Shown here in pieces: positions 31,795 through 44,138 of a stretch of DNA of 64,000 nucleotides (position 1 is the first letter of the stretch; every line of letters begins with the position of its first letter). The DNA lies in NCBI GenBank assembly GCA_001557505.1, contig LSAX01000001.1, positions 2,232,001-2,296,000 on the forward strand. Reading direction: 5' to 3'. The notes under the pieces were generated by a model. It had not been told where the DNA came from and made no database searches. It worked only from the letters and a program-made list of their open reading frames with translations. Source of the DNA: Reticulascus tulasneorum (lineage: Eukaryota > Ascomycota > Sordariomycetes > Glomerellales > Reticulascaceae). The position numbers were made by a program, and so were the translations under genes.

Positions 31795-34305
31795 ATGGAG
31801 CAACAGGATTTCCATGAAACGAGTCCCTTCAGCAGCTCGATCGACAAGTCGAGCTCGAGAGGCAAACATCAAGAAGCAAACGAACTCTCTAGCATCCCTC
31901 AAGCCATCGATAGCCACGTGCAGAGCCACACTCGAGCCTTGTCCAAGGGAAGCAATGTGCTACGTGGTGAGCTACGTAGTATATCTAGCCCTCAACATAA
32001 CGCTGCATCGAGCCCATCGCCTAATCCTGGATCGATCCCACCCGAACCTAATGACCGAAGCTTTCCAACAAATGATGGATCGCCTCGGCCCCAAACTGCT
32101 GTTTCTCAGCCAACGCCTTGGGAGACTTCTGTTCCTTCGACATCTGCTGCCATTTTTCTTGCTCCTGCTCCTGCTCCTGCTCCTGCTCTTGGTTCTGCAC
32201 CGAGCCTGACCTCGGGTAGTCATTGTAGTTGGATACCCTACCGCGAGCAGACTTCAAGATGCGATTTCTGTGAACAGAGATGCAAAGGCGTCATGCAGCG
32301 ATGCACAAGTTGCAACATGACCATCTGCAGAGACTGCATTCAAGGCGGAAGGATCTCGCGCAGCCCACACCATTCCATTGACCCAGACAATCTCGACTGG
32401 ACCTGTCCGCCTTCGAAGCATGGCAGGAAGAAGAGCCAAGGCAAGATTCAGGCTCCCAAGAAGCAAGCTGAGCGGCCAGTGCAACAGCATCAGCCCACGT
32501 CTGATGCTCAGCGTGACGAGCAGTCGGCACCCGCTGCTTACGATTTATCACACCAGCGCGATCCTATTCTTTCCGCTGTGCCAGGCAGCCTCACCGCCCT
32601 CGAACCTGTTCCCTATCGCCAGCCCGTCGCTTCTCGCACTCAACGCTATATCTTATCAGAAACCTTCGGAGGCCGTTCGAGAGGAAACTCGGGCATGATA
32701 GCAAGGTCATCACGAGGAAATCATGCCAACGCTGGACTTACCAGAAGTGGTGTAACCGAATTGCCCACTGGCCGTGCCGACTCCCTCGATGATGACCGCA
32801 CGAGCGTGGATCAATACGCTACGTTCTTTCCACAGGGCATTGGAAAGCGTCACGCAGTCTCCCCACCCCCTATCAACCGTCCTCCTCGACGTGTTGCATC
32901 AGAAACCGCCACGGCCGCCAGCTCTCGCCCTATCCGCGCCATGGCACTGGAAGCAATCGACCGAATGCAAGCTATGGCAGATTACGGTGAAGATTCTAAC
33001 ATAATCTCGAGCGATGCAGAGCACTCAAGCCAGGGACAAGTTGATCACTCTCCGGTCGTTGCAGTCGATAGAGGAGCTCGAAGAAGTTTCCGGGGTCGTG
33101 TTGCAAGGCGCGTTCGAGCATCCCGGCCATCCTATATCGAGACTGAGCACTCTGCCGCCGTCGATTCCGACTTTCTTGAACCCAATGAAACTGATGACGT
33201 TGACGAACTTGACGACGACCCTGATGAATACATCCCAAACAGACGACAAGCAGCCCAGCATGGTCCAGAGGCTCAACCAGCTCAGGACCTGCGGCCTCTT
33301 CGTCCTCGCCCTGAGTCAGTGTCAACCCAAACTCGCAATGAGCGACTCAACCAAGCTGTGAACAGGACCTTGGATCTCCCAAGTGGTCCACTTCATCACA
33401 TCAGCCATCGCCGTGGTGAGTTTGACATGCTTCGTCCACGTCGTGTACCTCAAACGACTAGCTGGCGTCGTGCTCAACTCCTGGAAAATGAGTTGGGCCG
33501 TGAGTTTCGCGAGTTTGGGCATCCATTCGAAAATCAGCGTCTGCAGCCCCTTCTTCAACCTCGTGTCGGCTCTATGGCTCCAGACCGACAGCAGCCACAA
33601 TCTCCTCGAGGGGCATTGCTTGGCGACCTTTCTTTCGCCAATCGCCATTCCGGCTTTGCCAACAACACAGACGTTTCCAGCCGGCCGTCGGTGCAGAGGT
33701 TCCCTGCCAACAGCCTGTTCCATTCCGAGCAGCCGTCTCAAGACCTATCAGTTGAGCTTCAGGAACAAGCTCTGCAAAGCACCAATCAAAATGTCGGCAG
33801 CACCATCGAAGACAACCTTCGACACTGCATCGCCAGAGCCTGGGCCCAGCATCCCGGTCTCCGACACATCCGCAACTCTCGTAGCGAGGGATCGGCCTTT
33901 GAGATACTACGAACTGCTTCTACCATGGCCATAAATCGGCTTCAGCTCCCCGTGTCTAATACTATCCGAGAGTGGCTCAATGCCACAGCAGAAGCTGTTG
34001 AGGGGCGTCCACCAGTCAACCGTGGCACCACTTCTGTAGGCCTAGGCTCACGCACACGAGTTCCTGCTCGCACTCCATACCGGAACAACAACAATGTCCC
34101 AGGCCAACACCACGATATGCCAAGGCCCAACGGCCCGGTGCCGGCTCCCATTCCGGCAACACCAGGCCAAGTCATTTCGCAGAACGAACAGGTCCATAAT
34201 GCATTTGGACTTGTGACCGAGGAGCAGCGGGATGCTATGGCGGATCTTACTGACGATGAGGTGACCGCTGTGATTGGGTTGGTTGAGCTGTCTCGCGGTC
34301 GTTGA
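31795..34305 (+). CDS. Uncharacterised 836-residue protein with a Cys-cluster (putative zinc-binding) motif
   Basis: One uninterrupted exon. I do not recognise the family. Residues 1-145 are Ser/Pro-rich and include an APAPAPAPAL tract encoded by GCTCCT repeats. Residues 156-204 hold a compact Cys cluster: C156, C159, C163, C170, C173, C178, C181, then H192, H193 and C204. The core RCDFCEQRCKGVMQRC-TSC resembles treble-clef or RING/PHD-like zinc modules but matches none exactly. Further on are Arg/Ser-rich segments (about 300-330), a basic ARRSFRGRVARRVRASRP patch, an acidic DDVDELDDDPDEY patch, and a long Gln/Pro/Arg-rich region. The C-terminus is more ordered: residues around 680-740 look helical, and the last 25 (TEEQRDAMADLTDDEVTAV) are predicted helix. 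The mix of basic patches and a Cys cluster suggests a nuclear regulatory protein; this is inference. Confidence 0.85.
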   Translation: MEQQDFHETSPFSSSIDKSSSRGKHQEANELSSIPQAIDSHVQSHTRALSKGSNVLRGELRSISSPQHNAASSPSPNPGSIPPEPNDRSFPTNDGSPRPQTAVSQPTPWETSVPSTSAAIFLAPAPAPAPALGSAPSLTSGSHCSWIPYREQTSRCDFCEQRCKGVMQRCTSCNMTICRDCIQGGRISRSPHHSIDPDNLDWTCPPSKHGRKKSQGKIQAPKKQAERPVQQHQPTSDAQRDEQSAPAAYDLSHQRDPILSAVPGSLTALEPVPYRQPVASRTQRYILSETFGGRSRGNSGMIARSSRGNHANAGLTRSGVTELPTGRADSLDDDRTSVDQYATFFPQGIGKRHAVSPPPINRPPRRVASETATAASSRPIRAMALEAIDRMQAMADYGEDSNIISSDAEHSSQGQVDHSPVVAVDRGARRSFRGRVARRVRASRPSYIETEHSAAVDSDFLEPNETDDVDELDDDPDEYIPNRRQAAQHGPEAQPAQDLRPLRPRPESVSTQTRNERLNQAVNRTLDLPSGPLHHISHRRGEFDMLRPRRVPQTTSWRRAQLLENELGREFREFGHPFENQRLQPLLQPRVGSMAPDRQQPQSPRGALLGDLSFANRHSGFANNTDVSSRPSVQRFPANSLFHSEQPSQDLSVELQEQALQSTNQNVGSTIEDNLRHCIARAWAQHPGLRHIRNSRSEGSAFEILRTASTMAINRLQLPVSNTIREWLNATAEAVEGRPPVNRGTTSVGLGSRTRVPARTPYRNNNNVPGQHHDMPRPNGPVPAPIPATPGQVISQNEQVHNAFGLVTEEQRDAMADLTDDEVTAVIGLVELSRGR
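32160..32186 (+). repeat. GCTCCT coding microsatellite (Ala-Pro repeat)
   Basis: Four to five GCTCCT units in frame within the Cys-cluster protein gene, giving alternating Ala-Pro. Confidence 0.85.
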
Positions 34306-35629
34306 AGGGGTTTATCTTGCTTTGGAACTGGACGGGGAGGAGGGTTTTGATATCTAATTATGGAAAGCGGACTTGGGATCATCCAGTGCGACCACTGCGT
34401 GTTTGCCCATGTGGCCTGCTAGCATCTTTGCTTTATGAGTGCGCAAGAAGCCGCTCTCCTAGATACTGACATTGTCGATACCCTGTACATAATGACTTTA
34501 CTTTTAATGGATGCGAAATCGTCCGTGACGTGTCGATTGCCGTGATGTGTACTATCTGAGCACAAAGCACCTTTTCCCTCTCCTTCGTGCGACCACAGGA
34601 CTATCCAGGAGCATCATTTAATTGGGCTTTGTGATGGTAATCTCATCATTCTGTATCTACCTGCTGGGCGAGATTGGCTGTCTGGAAACACCTCTTCTCA
34701 ACAAAGTGGAAGATGAAAGTCTTCAATGATCAGTGAGATCATACTCGTTTGGTATCATCACTTCGACTTCCAGCCCACGACTTCCCAGAGTTTCAAACTA
34801 CCTATAAACAACAGCTTGGCCCTGGATATCGCGCTATATGGCTGAATCCGAAGGACATCGGCTTCCCATGCATCCGCTTCAGCCCTCTGCTGATGCAACC
34901 ATTGCCACAGGCCCGAGGCTTGATCTAAATAGTGTGGATATCGTGACCTGCAAACTCAATGCTCTAGCCGCTGCTCCATTTCGTCCTTTCACACGGTCGT
35001 TACAGATCGTACAACGGCTTGGATGTGATCGGGAGTCCTGGTTTCTTCGTGCGGTCTCACTTAGACAGAACCCGTCTACAGCCAGACCAGGAGGAGGAAA
35101 AGCGTGCTGGGATGCAAGCTTCGGACTTCTTAGGGCCAGATCTCACAGAGACTAAGCAACGGCAACGGAATTTGGGCGAATCGACAGAATCCCACAAGCG
35201 GTGCATGTCTTTGGCTCTGAATGGCGTGGTCTGCAATACGCGTATCCAAGCATGGGCTTAAACCCAAACTGAACAAGCAACTCAATACCAGCATGCCATT
35301 GCCTTTTTCGCATGCGGGTTCCGTAAGGTTATACGCTCAGTACATGGCTAGTCACGTACTTCTTCTACAGTGGATACGCGTATATGCTGGCAGCCACGAA
35401 GTGACCTCTCACGCCAGCCCTAAATCGTCCATGAAAGCAGACTTGCGGCAAAGGGTTGCAATCCTGAATCCTTCCATTTGGCTTCTATGCCTGGCATAAA
35501 TCGTATATATGCATTACAACACCATCGTACATGGATTTCGACATTAAGTCCATACTTTTCCCTCCCCACAGCTCCGAGCTGTCGACACTCGACCACCGCC
35601 ATCGTTTCCCATCTTCTGCCCTGTCTCGC
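34306..35629. other. Convergent 3' spacer, 1.3 kb; no supported gene
   Basis: Between the Cys-cluster gene stop and the P450 stop. Short open frames only, without domains. Confidence 0.5.
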
Positions 35630-37373
35630 TCACCACCCATCCAATACCGTGGTGTGGACATATAACCCCTTCGCGGGCCTCGCCGTAACGCCGCCCTTGA
35701 TCACCATATTCTTCTCGTCGTACTCCTCCTTATTCTTCAGGCTGTACTCGAACCTGCCGACGAACGCGGCCAGAAGGCAGGCAAACTCGGCCTTCGCGAA
35801 GCCCTGCCCGATACACGATCGCGGGCCGTGCAAGAATGTCATGAAGGCGAAGTTGCTCGAGGCGCCGCCGCTAGCTGCCTTCTTGTCGCTCTCACTCTTG
35901 GGCATCCACCGCTCTGGGTCGAAGCGGCCGGCGTCGGGCCCCCAGAGATTCGTGTCGACGTTGGTGGACCAGGGGCAGAGGATTATCCTTGTGCCCTTGG
36001 AGACCGGGTGGCCGTCAATCATGGTGTTCGTGACGGTCTCACGGATAGTCATTGGGACGGGCGAGTAGTAGCGCAGGACCTCGTTGCACACAGCATTGAG
36101 GTAAGGCATGTGATCGATGTCAAGGCTGGTGATGTCCTCGTCCGAGGACTGTGGGGATGGGAGGCGCTCGCGTACCTCTTGGCGGAGGCGGGTCTGCACG
36201 TCGGGGTGGAGGCAAAGCAGGTAGATGGCCCAGGTCATGGCAGAGGCGGTTGTCTCGTGGCCGGCAGCGAGGAAGGTCATCATCTGATCCACCAGGTTTT
36301 CCTCGGTGAAGGCGCCGCTCTCGAGCGCCACTGAGAGGATATCGGGGTCGTGGAGCTGCTGCTTCTCTAGCTTCTGTTTCTTCTCCCTAATGAGGTCCCG
36401 ACATATGTCGCGAATATCCGCCGATGCCTTCGCTATGTCGCCGTTGCGCTTGACAGGTAGGGCGTTCACGACCGGGCCTGGCAGCAGTATACCCAGAAGT
36501 CCTAGGATCTGCGCCTGCTTGTTCGGTTTGAAGACGAATCGGTAGATCTGGTTCAGATGGTTGTTGGGGTTCTCGATCGCCTTGAAGTCACGCCCCAGAC
36601 CAGCCACACCAATGATATCTAACGTTACTCTCGAAACCCAATCACCAATCTCCAGTACGGCCTCCTTCTTGGGTTCGCCTGCCTTCTCCACGTCTTGCGA
36701 AGTTGACTCCTTCGCCGCCTCGGCCAGAACGTGCCTTGTCAATGCCTCGATGCCCTCCTTCGACTTGCTCCAAAAAACAGGGTAAAGATTCTTGACATGT
36801 CGGAATGCGAAGGCCGGCATCAGGTTCTTCCTCTGCATCTTATGCTCGTCGGCTTCGGCCAACAAAACCCCAACTCCAAGAATGCGGCCAATCGACCACC
36901 GAATCGCGGACGGCTTTTCGAAATCATAGTTGCGGGTTACAAGGACCTCGGCCAGGGCCTTGGGGGAGGTGATAAGCAGGCGTTCTTGGTTGAAAATGCC
37001 CAGATATCGGATGATGCCTTCGTTCGGAACGGTGTTCGCCCTGCACACACTCATTAGTCACTACCCGCGACATGGATCGCCTCGGAGCTCCTTACCAATC
37101 CTTCATGGGCGAGCCGGTAGGCTCAGCGGCAATCCGCGCATAATGTCCCATGAGCCAATGGCCTCCCTTTGGCTCGGGCAAGCCGCGGAGGTTCGAGAAG
37201 ACCTTGGGATAGAGCAATGTCGCCCATACGCCCCAGGCGAAGAGCTGGACGAGCCAGCTAGCGAAGAAGACGCCGACGAGACCGGATTTCGACCATTGCG
37301 TCTGTCTGTAAGCTACGAAAATTGCTGCGAGGACCGAATTGACAGATACGATCTGCCATGGTAGGGCGGGCAT
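35630..37373 (-). CDS. Cytochrome P450 monooxygenase
   Basis: Two exons (37373-37096 and 37040-35630) joined across a 55-base intron with a GACTAAT-like branch point; 562 residues. The N-terminus has two hydrophobic segments (about 5-20 and 32-52, GLVGVFFASWLVQLFAWG), anchoring it in the ER. Core motifs are complete: the oxygen-binding I-helix AGHETT (352-357), the K-helix EVLR (413-416), PERW (468-471), and heme loop FLHGPRSCIGQG with the iron-ligating C502. It is therefore expected to be an active NADPH-reductase-dependent enzyme. The class is CYP4/fatty-acid-hydroxylase-like by overall motif style, but family and substrate cannot be assigned. No biosynthetic genes flank it. ATG 37373 (MPALPWQIV) is chosen over an in-frame ATG at 37760 because it starts directly before the membrane anchor. 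Confidence 0.93.
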
Positions 37374-40220
37374 GGCGGGACTAGAAAGATGCTGGTATCG
37401 CCAGTTCGCGACACGAAGCTGCGAAGGCAAAAGTTGTATGGAGGCGTACGGAGACTGTCGAAGTCGACTGCCAGAAACCTTGACCCTCGTCACCTCGGTG
37501 TATTTATGCTGAATGGTATCTCTGCTGGATCGATCACCGATATTGTCCCAAAACACGGCGGTGCGTTTCACAGGCTGATTCTTGCGACAGGGGCCGCAGG
37601 CAAGGGCTCGATCGGACGACGGGCGGGGGGTGGCAGTCGATTTCAACACTCTCAGCGAGTCAAGGTGCGATGCAACAAGGGGACAGTTGGGCTGTTGGTC
37701 GGTCTCGTCGTGCGGTGGTAGGGGGCAAGGAGAGACATGGTGTTTGTGGACGACGAACAAGGGGGATGTCGATGGACTATAACCTCCCGGCCACGCGGCG
37801 TTGTGAGTTCTCCCGATCTGGCGCCCGTGTGTGGCAACCGAACTAGGTGGTGTTTCGATGGACCGGAGGCTTTACTGGTCTAGTTAATAATAGCGGGTGA
37901 GTCCAGACCCTCGGTGTCGTCCCTTGCCGAGATGCCTGGTGCTCCATGATTTGCCCGAGCCCGACTCTGATGTAGCACGCGCTGTAGCTTAGCTACCTAG
38001 TAGCTGGTGGGGGGCCGGCATGCTGTCCTCCTCTCTTCTCTTTAGGTAGGTAGACACATGGCATTAATACCCACCTTATGTGACAGGACAGGTCATCACG
38101 AATTCCGATCAAACTTTCCACTCGCAACAGTTTCCCTCTTTCAGCCAGTGGCCCCACATTTTGCCTTCTCACGGACCCAGAAATGAACCAAGAGCCATGC
38201 GTGCTGCTTTTGTGGCCGCTCGGACGGGGATTCAGATCCATCCCGCATCTCGTTTCCAGGATGAGAGAGATTAGATACATACCTTACGTTATGTAAGAAT
38301 TCTTTGCTTTGGATTGATGTGTATGCAACCGTGGACTTGGCATCTAGGCCTGTCCCGGGGCTGTCTTTGAAAAGATTGGAGGCAAAGAAGTCCTTAATAC
38401 TAAAGAGCGCAGTATGAGAAATATGGAAGGCGGGATAGGTCGGATCGCCCCCTCACAGGCGGATATGGAAAAACCCACCCTCTCGAGTCCCCTCCACTCC
38501 GCTCTAATTATTATACCTCTCTTGACCCCCAATTGCTTACCACTGAGTAAGTAATTATCTTGCATACCTATGCACCACTAGCAAGGTATTACCTAGCAGA
38601 ACAAGAGACATCATGGGGCAGAAACAGGTTCAGTTCCTCCGCTCGCCCTCTTCTCCTCTTCTCTGGTCCTCTCTTCTTGTCTTCCACGCCAGTCCTCGTC
38701 CCGCCACCAATTATCCTCGCTGAGCAGCACCGGCAGCGGTGGATGGGATGGTCTGAAATTCATGCTCTGCGATTGGGTAACCGAAGTAGGTATCGCAATC
38801 GCAATCGTTTAACCTTTTTCGCACCACGTATTCCTTACCACATCCGGACTAACTTGAGCCCTCCTCCCACTCGTTGCTACGCCCCAAGTGCTACCGGGCC
38901 TGCAACCAGAGCATGTCATCCACACCAGGAAAAGCGAGCGAGCAGAAAGTCCCGGGGAGACGGTGAGATCCTTTGTGTCAGAGTCTCCGCGTGGGCGCAA
39001 ACCCTCCGACGGTGTTCCGGCCTAATTCCCGTTGCGTCTTGCTTAGATCATACCGGGTGCGACTGGATATCCCTCCACCCTCCCACTATCCATACACACT
39101 TATCTCGTGGGTGCCTATTCTGAATGAATGTCATTCAACGATAGTCGGCTACAAATACCTTGGGCGGTCTTTGCACAATCTTGGTTCCGTGCGAACTTCG
39201 CGTATCTCGCATTCCAACCTTGCCCGATGGATTTCTGGGGGCGGCACAGCGGGCCCCGGTGATAAGCCTGACGATCGCCCACCCTTCCCTCCAACCGCCC
39301 CGAGAGCGGATCTCACCCGCCCCGTATATCCGTTTAAACACGCGCAGCAGTCACCTCGGTTAGTCATTGTGATTAGTGGGAGAAATGGTTGCATCTCTAG
39401 CTGGTGCGTCAAGAGCGCGCTAATACTACCTACTCTTGGCTGGCCTTGTGTCCCTCGACTTCGGAACAGCTGTCCATTGCCCATGTGCGAAAGATACGAT
39501 TGACCTTCCTCCTATCCAAGACGACGATTCTGTCTATCGAACAACGGACCTCCTCTTGAGAGCCACGGTCCATGGGCAACAGAACTGATCCCCCCCCGAA
39601 GCCCCGTCTCTTCCTGCCTGTCATGCTTCTCTCGCAAGCTGTATAAGCTCCGTTGATGCCACTCAGGCACTGGTTCGGGCTGAATCGCAATGCTTTACAC
39701 CCACTGCCCCTTCGTTGATTCTCCCAAAGTGAACAAAATATTTATAATCTTCGTTATTGTATTCTTCCGCTTAGCTACCTGTCTCAGTCTACTGCCATTA
39801 GCTACCGCTGCGAAGTTGGCCATCAAATCCAGAAAGTCTGACGGCCGTGAAATACTCGTTCTTTCGCGTCCTCCCCCCACCCCCATCTCCCTCCCCTGAG
39901 ACAAATGTCTTCAGATCCAGCAGTCCGAGACCTCCCTCCTTGATTCAGTAGTGAGACGTGATCGCGTGTGTCGAGGATAAGTGGTTGATCCCTCGACTTG
40001 AGATGCCATTCCTATGCGAGAACCCTGCCTGTCCGCCGCTAAACGCCTTTGAAATTGCAATGACCATTCCCTTAACCCCCCATCCGACCGAAACTGAAAT
40101 AAAACCAAACCAAACCATGCTATGTTCAGAGACTCGACGACCTGTCTATGCATCGAGGTGGAGATGATGCGTTGCCAATTAGTTGTGCCTTTCACCACTG
40201 CGGACCATGCCGGATGTCCC
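37374..40220. other. 2.8-kb spacer upstream of the P450; no supported gene
   Basis: Holds the P450 promoter and the RING gene 3' end. A TAGGTAGGTAG run lies at about 38044. Open frames up to 187 codons on both strands have composition and overlap typical of chance. Confidence 0.5.
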
Positions 40221-42409
40221 TCATTGTGACCAACCCGGCTGGCTACGTAAATGTGGCGGCAGCTCTTGTGGAGGAGGAGGCATGGTGGAGTGAGAAGGAC
40301 TCCACGCGGGCCAGTGGCCGTAATGAGGAGGGTGGGGAAGATGTGCCCGGTGGTTTAGCGGATTCGGGAACGATACATCCATCGGAGGGCGCGGACCTCC
40401 GCCATACATGGGGGGTAAGGCGGGAGGCGACGCATCTGTTGACGTTATCGCATCTTCGTTATATGCTTGATCCAGCGGGTGTCTTGTTCCTGGCGGGTGA
40501 GCTGATGTGTTTGAAGAACCCAAGCCGCTAGTCCGCTGCCCCGGGGCTGTCACGTAGGGCCGACTTATAGCTGGGGTTATCGATCTCCTTTGTCCTGGTG
40601 CCATCCATGAGGTGTGGAATGTTGGAATGAACGGACCTCGCTCGCGTGACGGACTCTGCTGATTTGAGGTCGAGGTACCACCGATTGAATTTGGCCGAGT
40701 GCCAGCTGCTGGAGGAGACCCTGAGCCCCTAGAGTTCCCATGGCGTGGACGCATCCTGCGTCGAGGTTCACCACCATCAGACGGAGGCGAACGACGTTCG
40801 GCTTGCCACTGGCCCGAAGCGGCCCCCGATACGCTAGATTCCTCTGGCCCTCGACCCGCCAGAATTCTCATGTACAGCTCTTCGTTCTGCAAACCGCCGA
40901 ATCTATGGAGGGTTAGATCCATCTCCAAGGGGCATCAAGGAGCAGGCTCGACTTACTGTGGAGGACCGCGGGCCCTAATCATGCTGGCCAATGCTCGGTG
41001 GCGCGAATGCATTCGAGGCTCGGAGGGCACCTTGTCTCTGCAGTACGGACAGCTGTCCGACTCTTCGAACCATTTCTTGATGCAGTGATCGCCAAAAACG
41101 TGCTTGCATTTTGGCAAGCGAAGAGGCGCCTCATTCACGCCTTCTGGGGTCTCCACTCCATACTCGTTATAACAGATGACGCAAGCTAGAATTTGTCAGC
41201 CGCTGCTTCCGGTCTGCGAGAGGAAAGCACTCACTCCGCTCATTTTCCGTCAGCTCGGAGATAGGGACACTTTGGAGGGCCGAGATAGCTGACGAGGATG
41301 CGACCATCTTGGTAGACACTGATCCTCGCAGAAACTGAGCTGCTCTCAGGTGGTTGTCGTCCATGTCGGCCGCTGCGAGTCTTGAACCACTGAGGAAATG
41401 ATCTAGAAGTGCAGACTGGAACTCGTCATCGCTGTCCCCTCGATCCATCATTGGTGGAGAATAAATCCTAGATATCGCCCGTCGGTTCCTTCCAGGAACT
41501 ACTCGTCGGCGCTCGGGCTGTGGAACTGCAGTCGTGGAAGTCGACGACGACGAGCTCGAAAGTGCTGAAGTAGTGTTAGTGATTTGTGGGGAAAATCACA
41601 TGGAATTCTGGAAGATATAGAAAATACATACCAGAAGGGGGGATATTCTCGCGCAGTGAAGTATAACCGTGGCTTATCATGGAGAAAGGAGCACGTTCTC
41701 TCCGGTGGGGCGAAGAAGATGAAGGCGCGGACCCAAACTGTATGGAGTGGACAGATGGCGGATTTTGCGCACCAGAGTTCTCAGGGGCCGCGGTACCAGC
41801 AGGCCGATCTTGAGCTACTTCCGATGCTGGTTCTCCCGCATTCTCCGTGGTTTCGGTCTGTCCTACTGGTGGTGCAGGTGGGGAAGTCGTTGGCGAAAAG
41901 TTGCTGGTCCGAGGAGTGGTAGGTGCGCCCCAAGGCCGATCGTTTGAGTAGTTGCCCTGGTTTGGCTGGCCGGGCATGTTCGGCTGGCTTGCGAGATGAT
42001 GGCCAAATCGAGTGTTGTGAGAGAAGGGAGGATACGGGGGCATCGGGTAGTTCAATTCTTGCCCAGAACCACCTTGATAGCCAGACATGTTGGGATGTTG
42101 CGGTGGGACGGGGCTCGGGCTGAAGTGAAATGGATCAGAGGCCGAATGGGATGACCGATGATATAGCGGTGGTTGTGCAGGCGGTCCAGACGCTGGCGGC
42201 CACTGATATTGCTGTGAGTGATGTGTATACCACGAATTTGTGGAGGAGTGGACCGGGTCGTAATGTGAGGAGGGCCGCAATGGAGATAGCATGGGAGGGC
42301 CGTTCTGGTTGTTCTCGCCCCGCATGTACGGGCAGGCGGACTGCTGGGCGTGGTTGTGGTTCGGTGATTGCTCAGCACTGTGATAAATGTAGTCCATTTG
42401 GTGATCCAT
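40221..42409 (-). CDS. RING-finger protein, probable E3 ubiquitin ligase
   Basis: Four exons (42409-41632, 41564-41235, 41185-40957, 40902-40221) give 672 residues. Residues 1-260 are rich in Pro, His, Gln, Ser and Tyr. A RING finger spans 371-418: C371-VI-C374, then LPKC396-K-H398-VFGDHC404-IKKW and SC415PYC418. RING fingers recruit E2 enzymes for ubiquitin transfer. The usual fifth ligand (His after F400) is Gly401, with H403 next to C404; this HVFG form occurs in other RING proteins, so zinc binding may still be complete through H403 or be weakened. The C-terminal 250 residues are Pro/Arg/Ser-rich and probably disordered, hinting at substrate binding. The third intron (40903-40956) has a CTAACC branch point 13 bases before its acceptor; a nearby downstream AG would lead to an early stop. 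Confidence 0.87.
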
Positions 42410-42561
42410 TACGAGAGATATCTCTGGCCCGAGTACCGGCCGTCCCGCTCTGGCCGGAAGTTGCTCAGCTTGTCGAGGAGGGGGGACTCAAACGGGCACC
42501 ACTGAGGCTTCAGGACGCAAACGCCGCAACTGCTCTTCCCAGTGCGCGCACACACTCGCTC

Positions 42562-42585
42562 ACTCTCTCTTTCTCTCTCTCTCTC
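42562..42585. repeat. CT-rich microsatellite in the RING gene promoter
   Basis: CTCTCT runs with one interruption, about 155 bases upstream of the RING gene start (GA-rich on its sense strand). Confidence 0.8.
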
Positions 42586-43800
42586 AAGATACCTGTAATT
42601 TTTCTTCTCTGTGCATTCAAGTAAAACGCTATTTGTACGCTGTTTCCTCTGCCCGATCGACGTTATCGGCCGGAGGAGAATAGGTCGTCGAAGTAGGTTT
42701 GTCGGGGAGCGGTGTCGGTGGGTTGTTGAAGAGGTGTCATGGGATGTGGAAATGATGTAGTTTGGAGGGGCTTTTCCGGTGGAGGTCGGTTCGTTATCAG
42801 TCGGCGACCAACTAATCAAATTTGATGGGCAACCTTGCTAATCACGCAGTCGGCTGACCGACTCACCCATCGGGCTCGCAGTTCGATTGCCAAGCCGACT
42901 TTCCCAGGATCTCTAGGTAGGTGAGATTGCACGATGCGCGGGGGACGAGGGCGCGGGGTTCAACCGAATGCTGCGAGGACAGAGAATGAGGGATTCGAGG
43001 AGGACAAGAAAAGAATGCAGTCCGGGGGGGGTTGTCTTTATTTGGTAGATTCTGGCCCCTGGCTTCCGTGTGTCATCGAATAGGTCCTCAGGTCGGCCTG
43101 TCGGGCGGTCGCTTGCTCGCCCTTGCGATCACAGGGCTGACAAGCAGGAAAGGCGGCAGGGTCGAGAGGGAGACGGAGATGTAGGTGTAAGCGGAGGAAT
43201 CAGTGATGGAATCTGTCGTAGGAGGAGGATCAGGCTCGAAGGGCGAAGTGGGAGGGCGAGGTGGGAGGGGAAAGGTCTCAGTAATAAGTACGAAAGACTT
43301 AGTAAGTGGGATGGGATATGGCCGAGAGGAGGGATGGTGGAATGGCGGATGCGGATGGGACGGTGGATGGGAACGCCAGGCGTCCAAGGTACCTTAGCAT
43401 GGAGTTGCGTTGGGGGGAGGAGGGGGAAGGCGCGGGAACAGGCAAGCCTTCTAGTTTTGTATTTCGTCACGGACGGACAGCAGAGCAAGGACCTGGGGCG
43501 GCCTTTTTTAGTTCTCATCTGGCCGGGGCCGGGCTAGGGATGTATTGAAGCACGGATTGGATGGTGGATGGCGGTATGATGTGTGCATAGGCATATGTAA
43601 GTATGTGGGCACTCGTGTATATGGTAAGGTTGTGTGGTGTAGGCAGTAATTAGACCCCCCAGGTAAGGTAGGCTGGCTAGGTCGGTCAGGTATTACTTAT
43701 GTATATATGACCTGGGTTGTGATAGGAAAGGTGCGCGGCGACGCCTTGGTTATTATTAATGGAGACAGATAGACATCTTTTGGCCGGCTTGATTGACTGG

Positions 43801-43868
43801 GTGGATGGCTGGATGGATGGATGGATGGATGGACGGATGGGTTAATGGTTGGATGGTTGGATGGATGC
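43801..43868. repeat. Imperfect TGGA tetranucleotide repeat
   Basis: GGATGGATGG-type units interrupted by TTAATGG and TTGGATGG. The complementary TCCA repeats occur at 45951-45977 and 46146-46159. Confidence 0.9.
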
Positions 43869-43940
43869 AAGCAAGATGTGTGGAGGCGGTCTTGGTCCAG
43901 CGTCAAGCGTTCAAGCCTGGGTCCGTCTTGGATCTCGCTT

Positions 43941-43970
43941 GGTCCCAGTCCCAGTCCCAGTCCCAGTTCC
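43941..43970. repeat. AGTCCC hexanucleotide repeat
   Basis: About five units of CCCAGT in a row. Confidence 0.9.
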
Positions 43971-44114
43971 TGCTCTCAGCGCTGCTGCATGTCAGGTCAG
44001 GTAATAAGGCAGGGCAAGGCATGGCACGATGGTGTGGGCTAGGGGGGGTTCCTCCGTTCTGGCCGCCGCCAACCTACAGCCTGCCTAGGTATATGCCTGC
44101 CTGTGGCATGATGA

Positions 44115-44138
44115 CAGGCAAAGGCAAAGGCAAAGGCA
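44115..44138. repeat. AGGCAA hexanucleotide repeat
   Basis: Four units of CAAAGG, followed by a purine-rich stretch. Confidence 0.88.

Noticed and set aside
10990..37373. A secondary-metabolite cluster made of the acyltransferase and the P450
   Set aside because: They are about 23 kb apart with LYS9, metacaspase and signalling genes between them and no synthase gene in the window.
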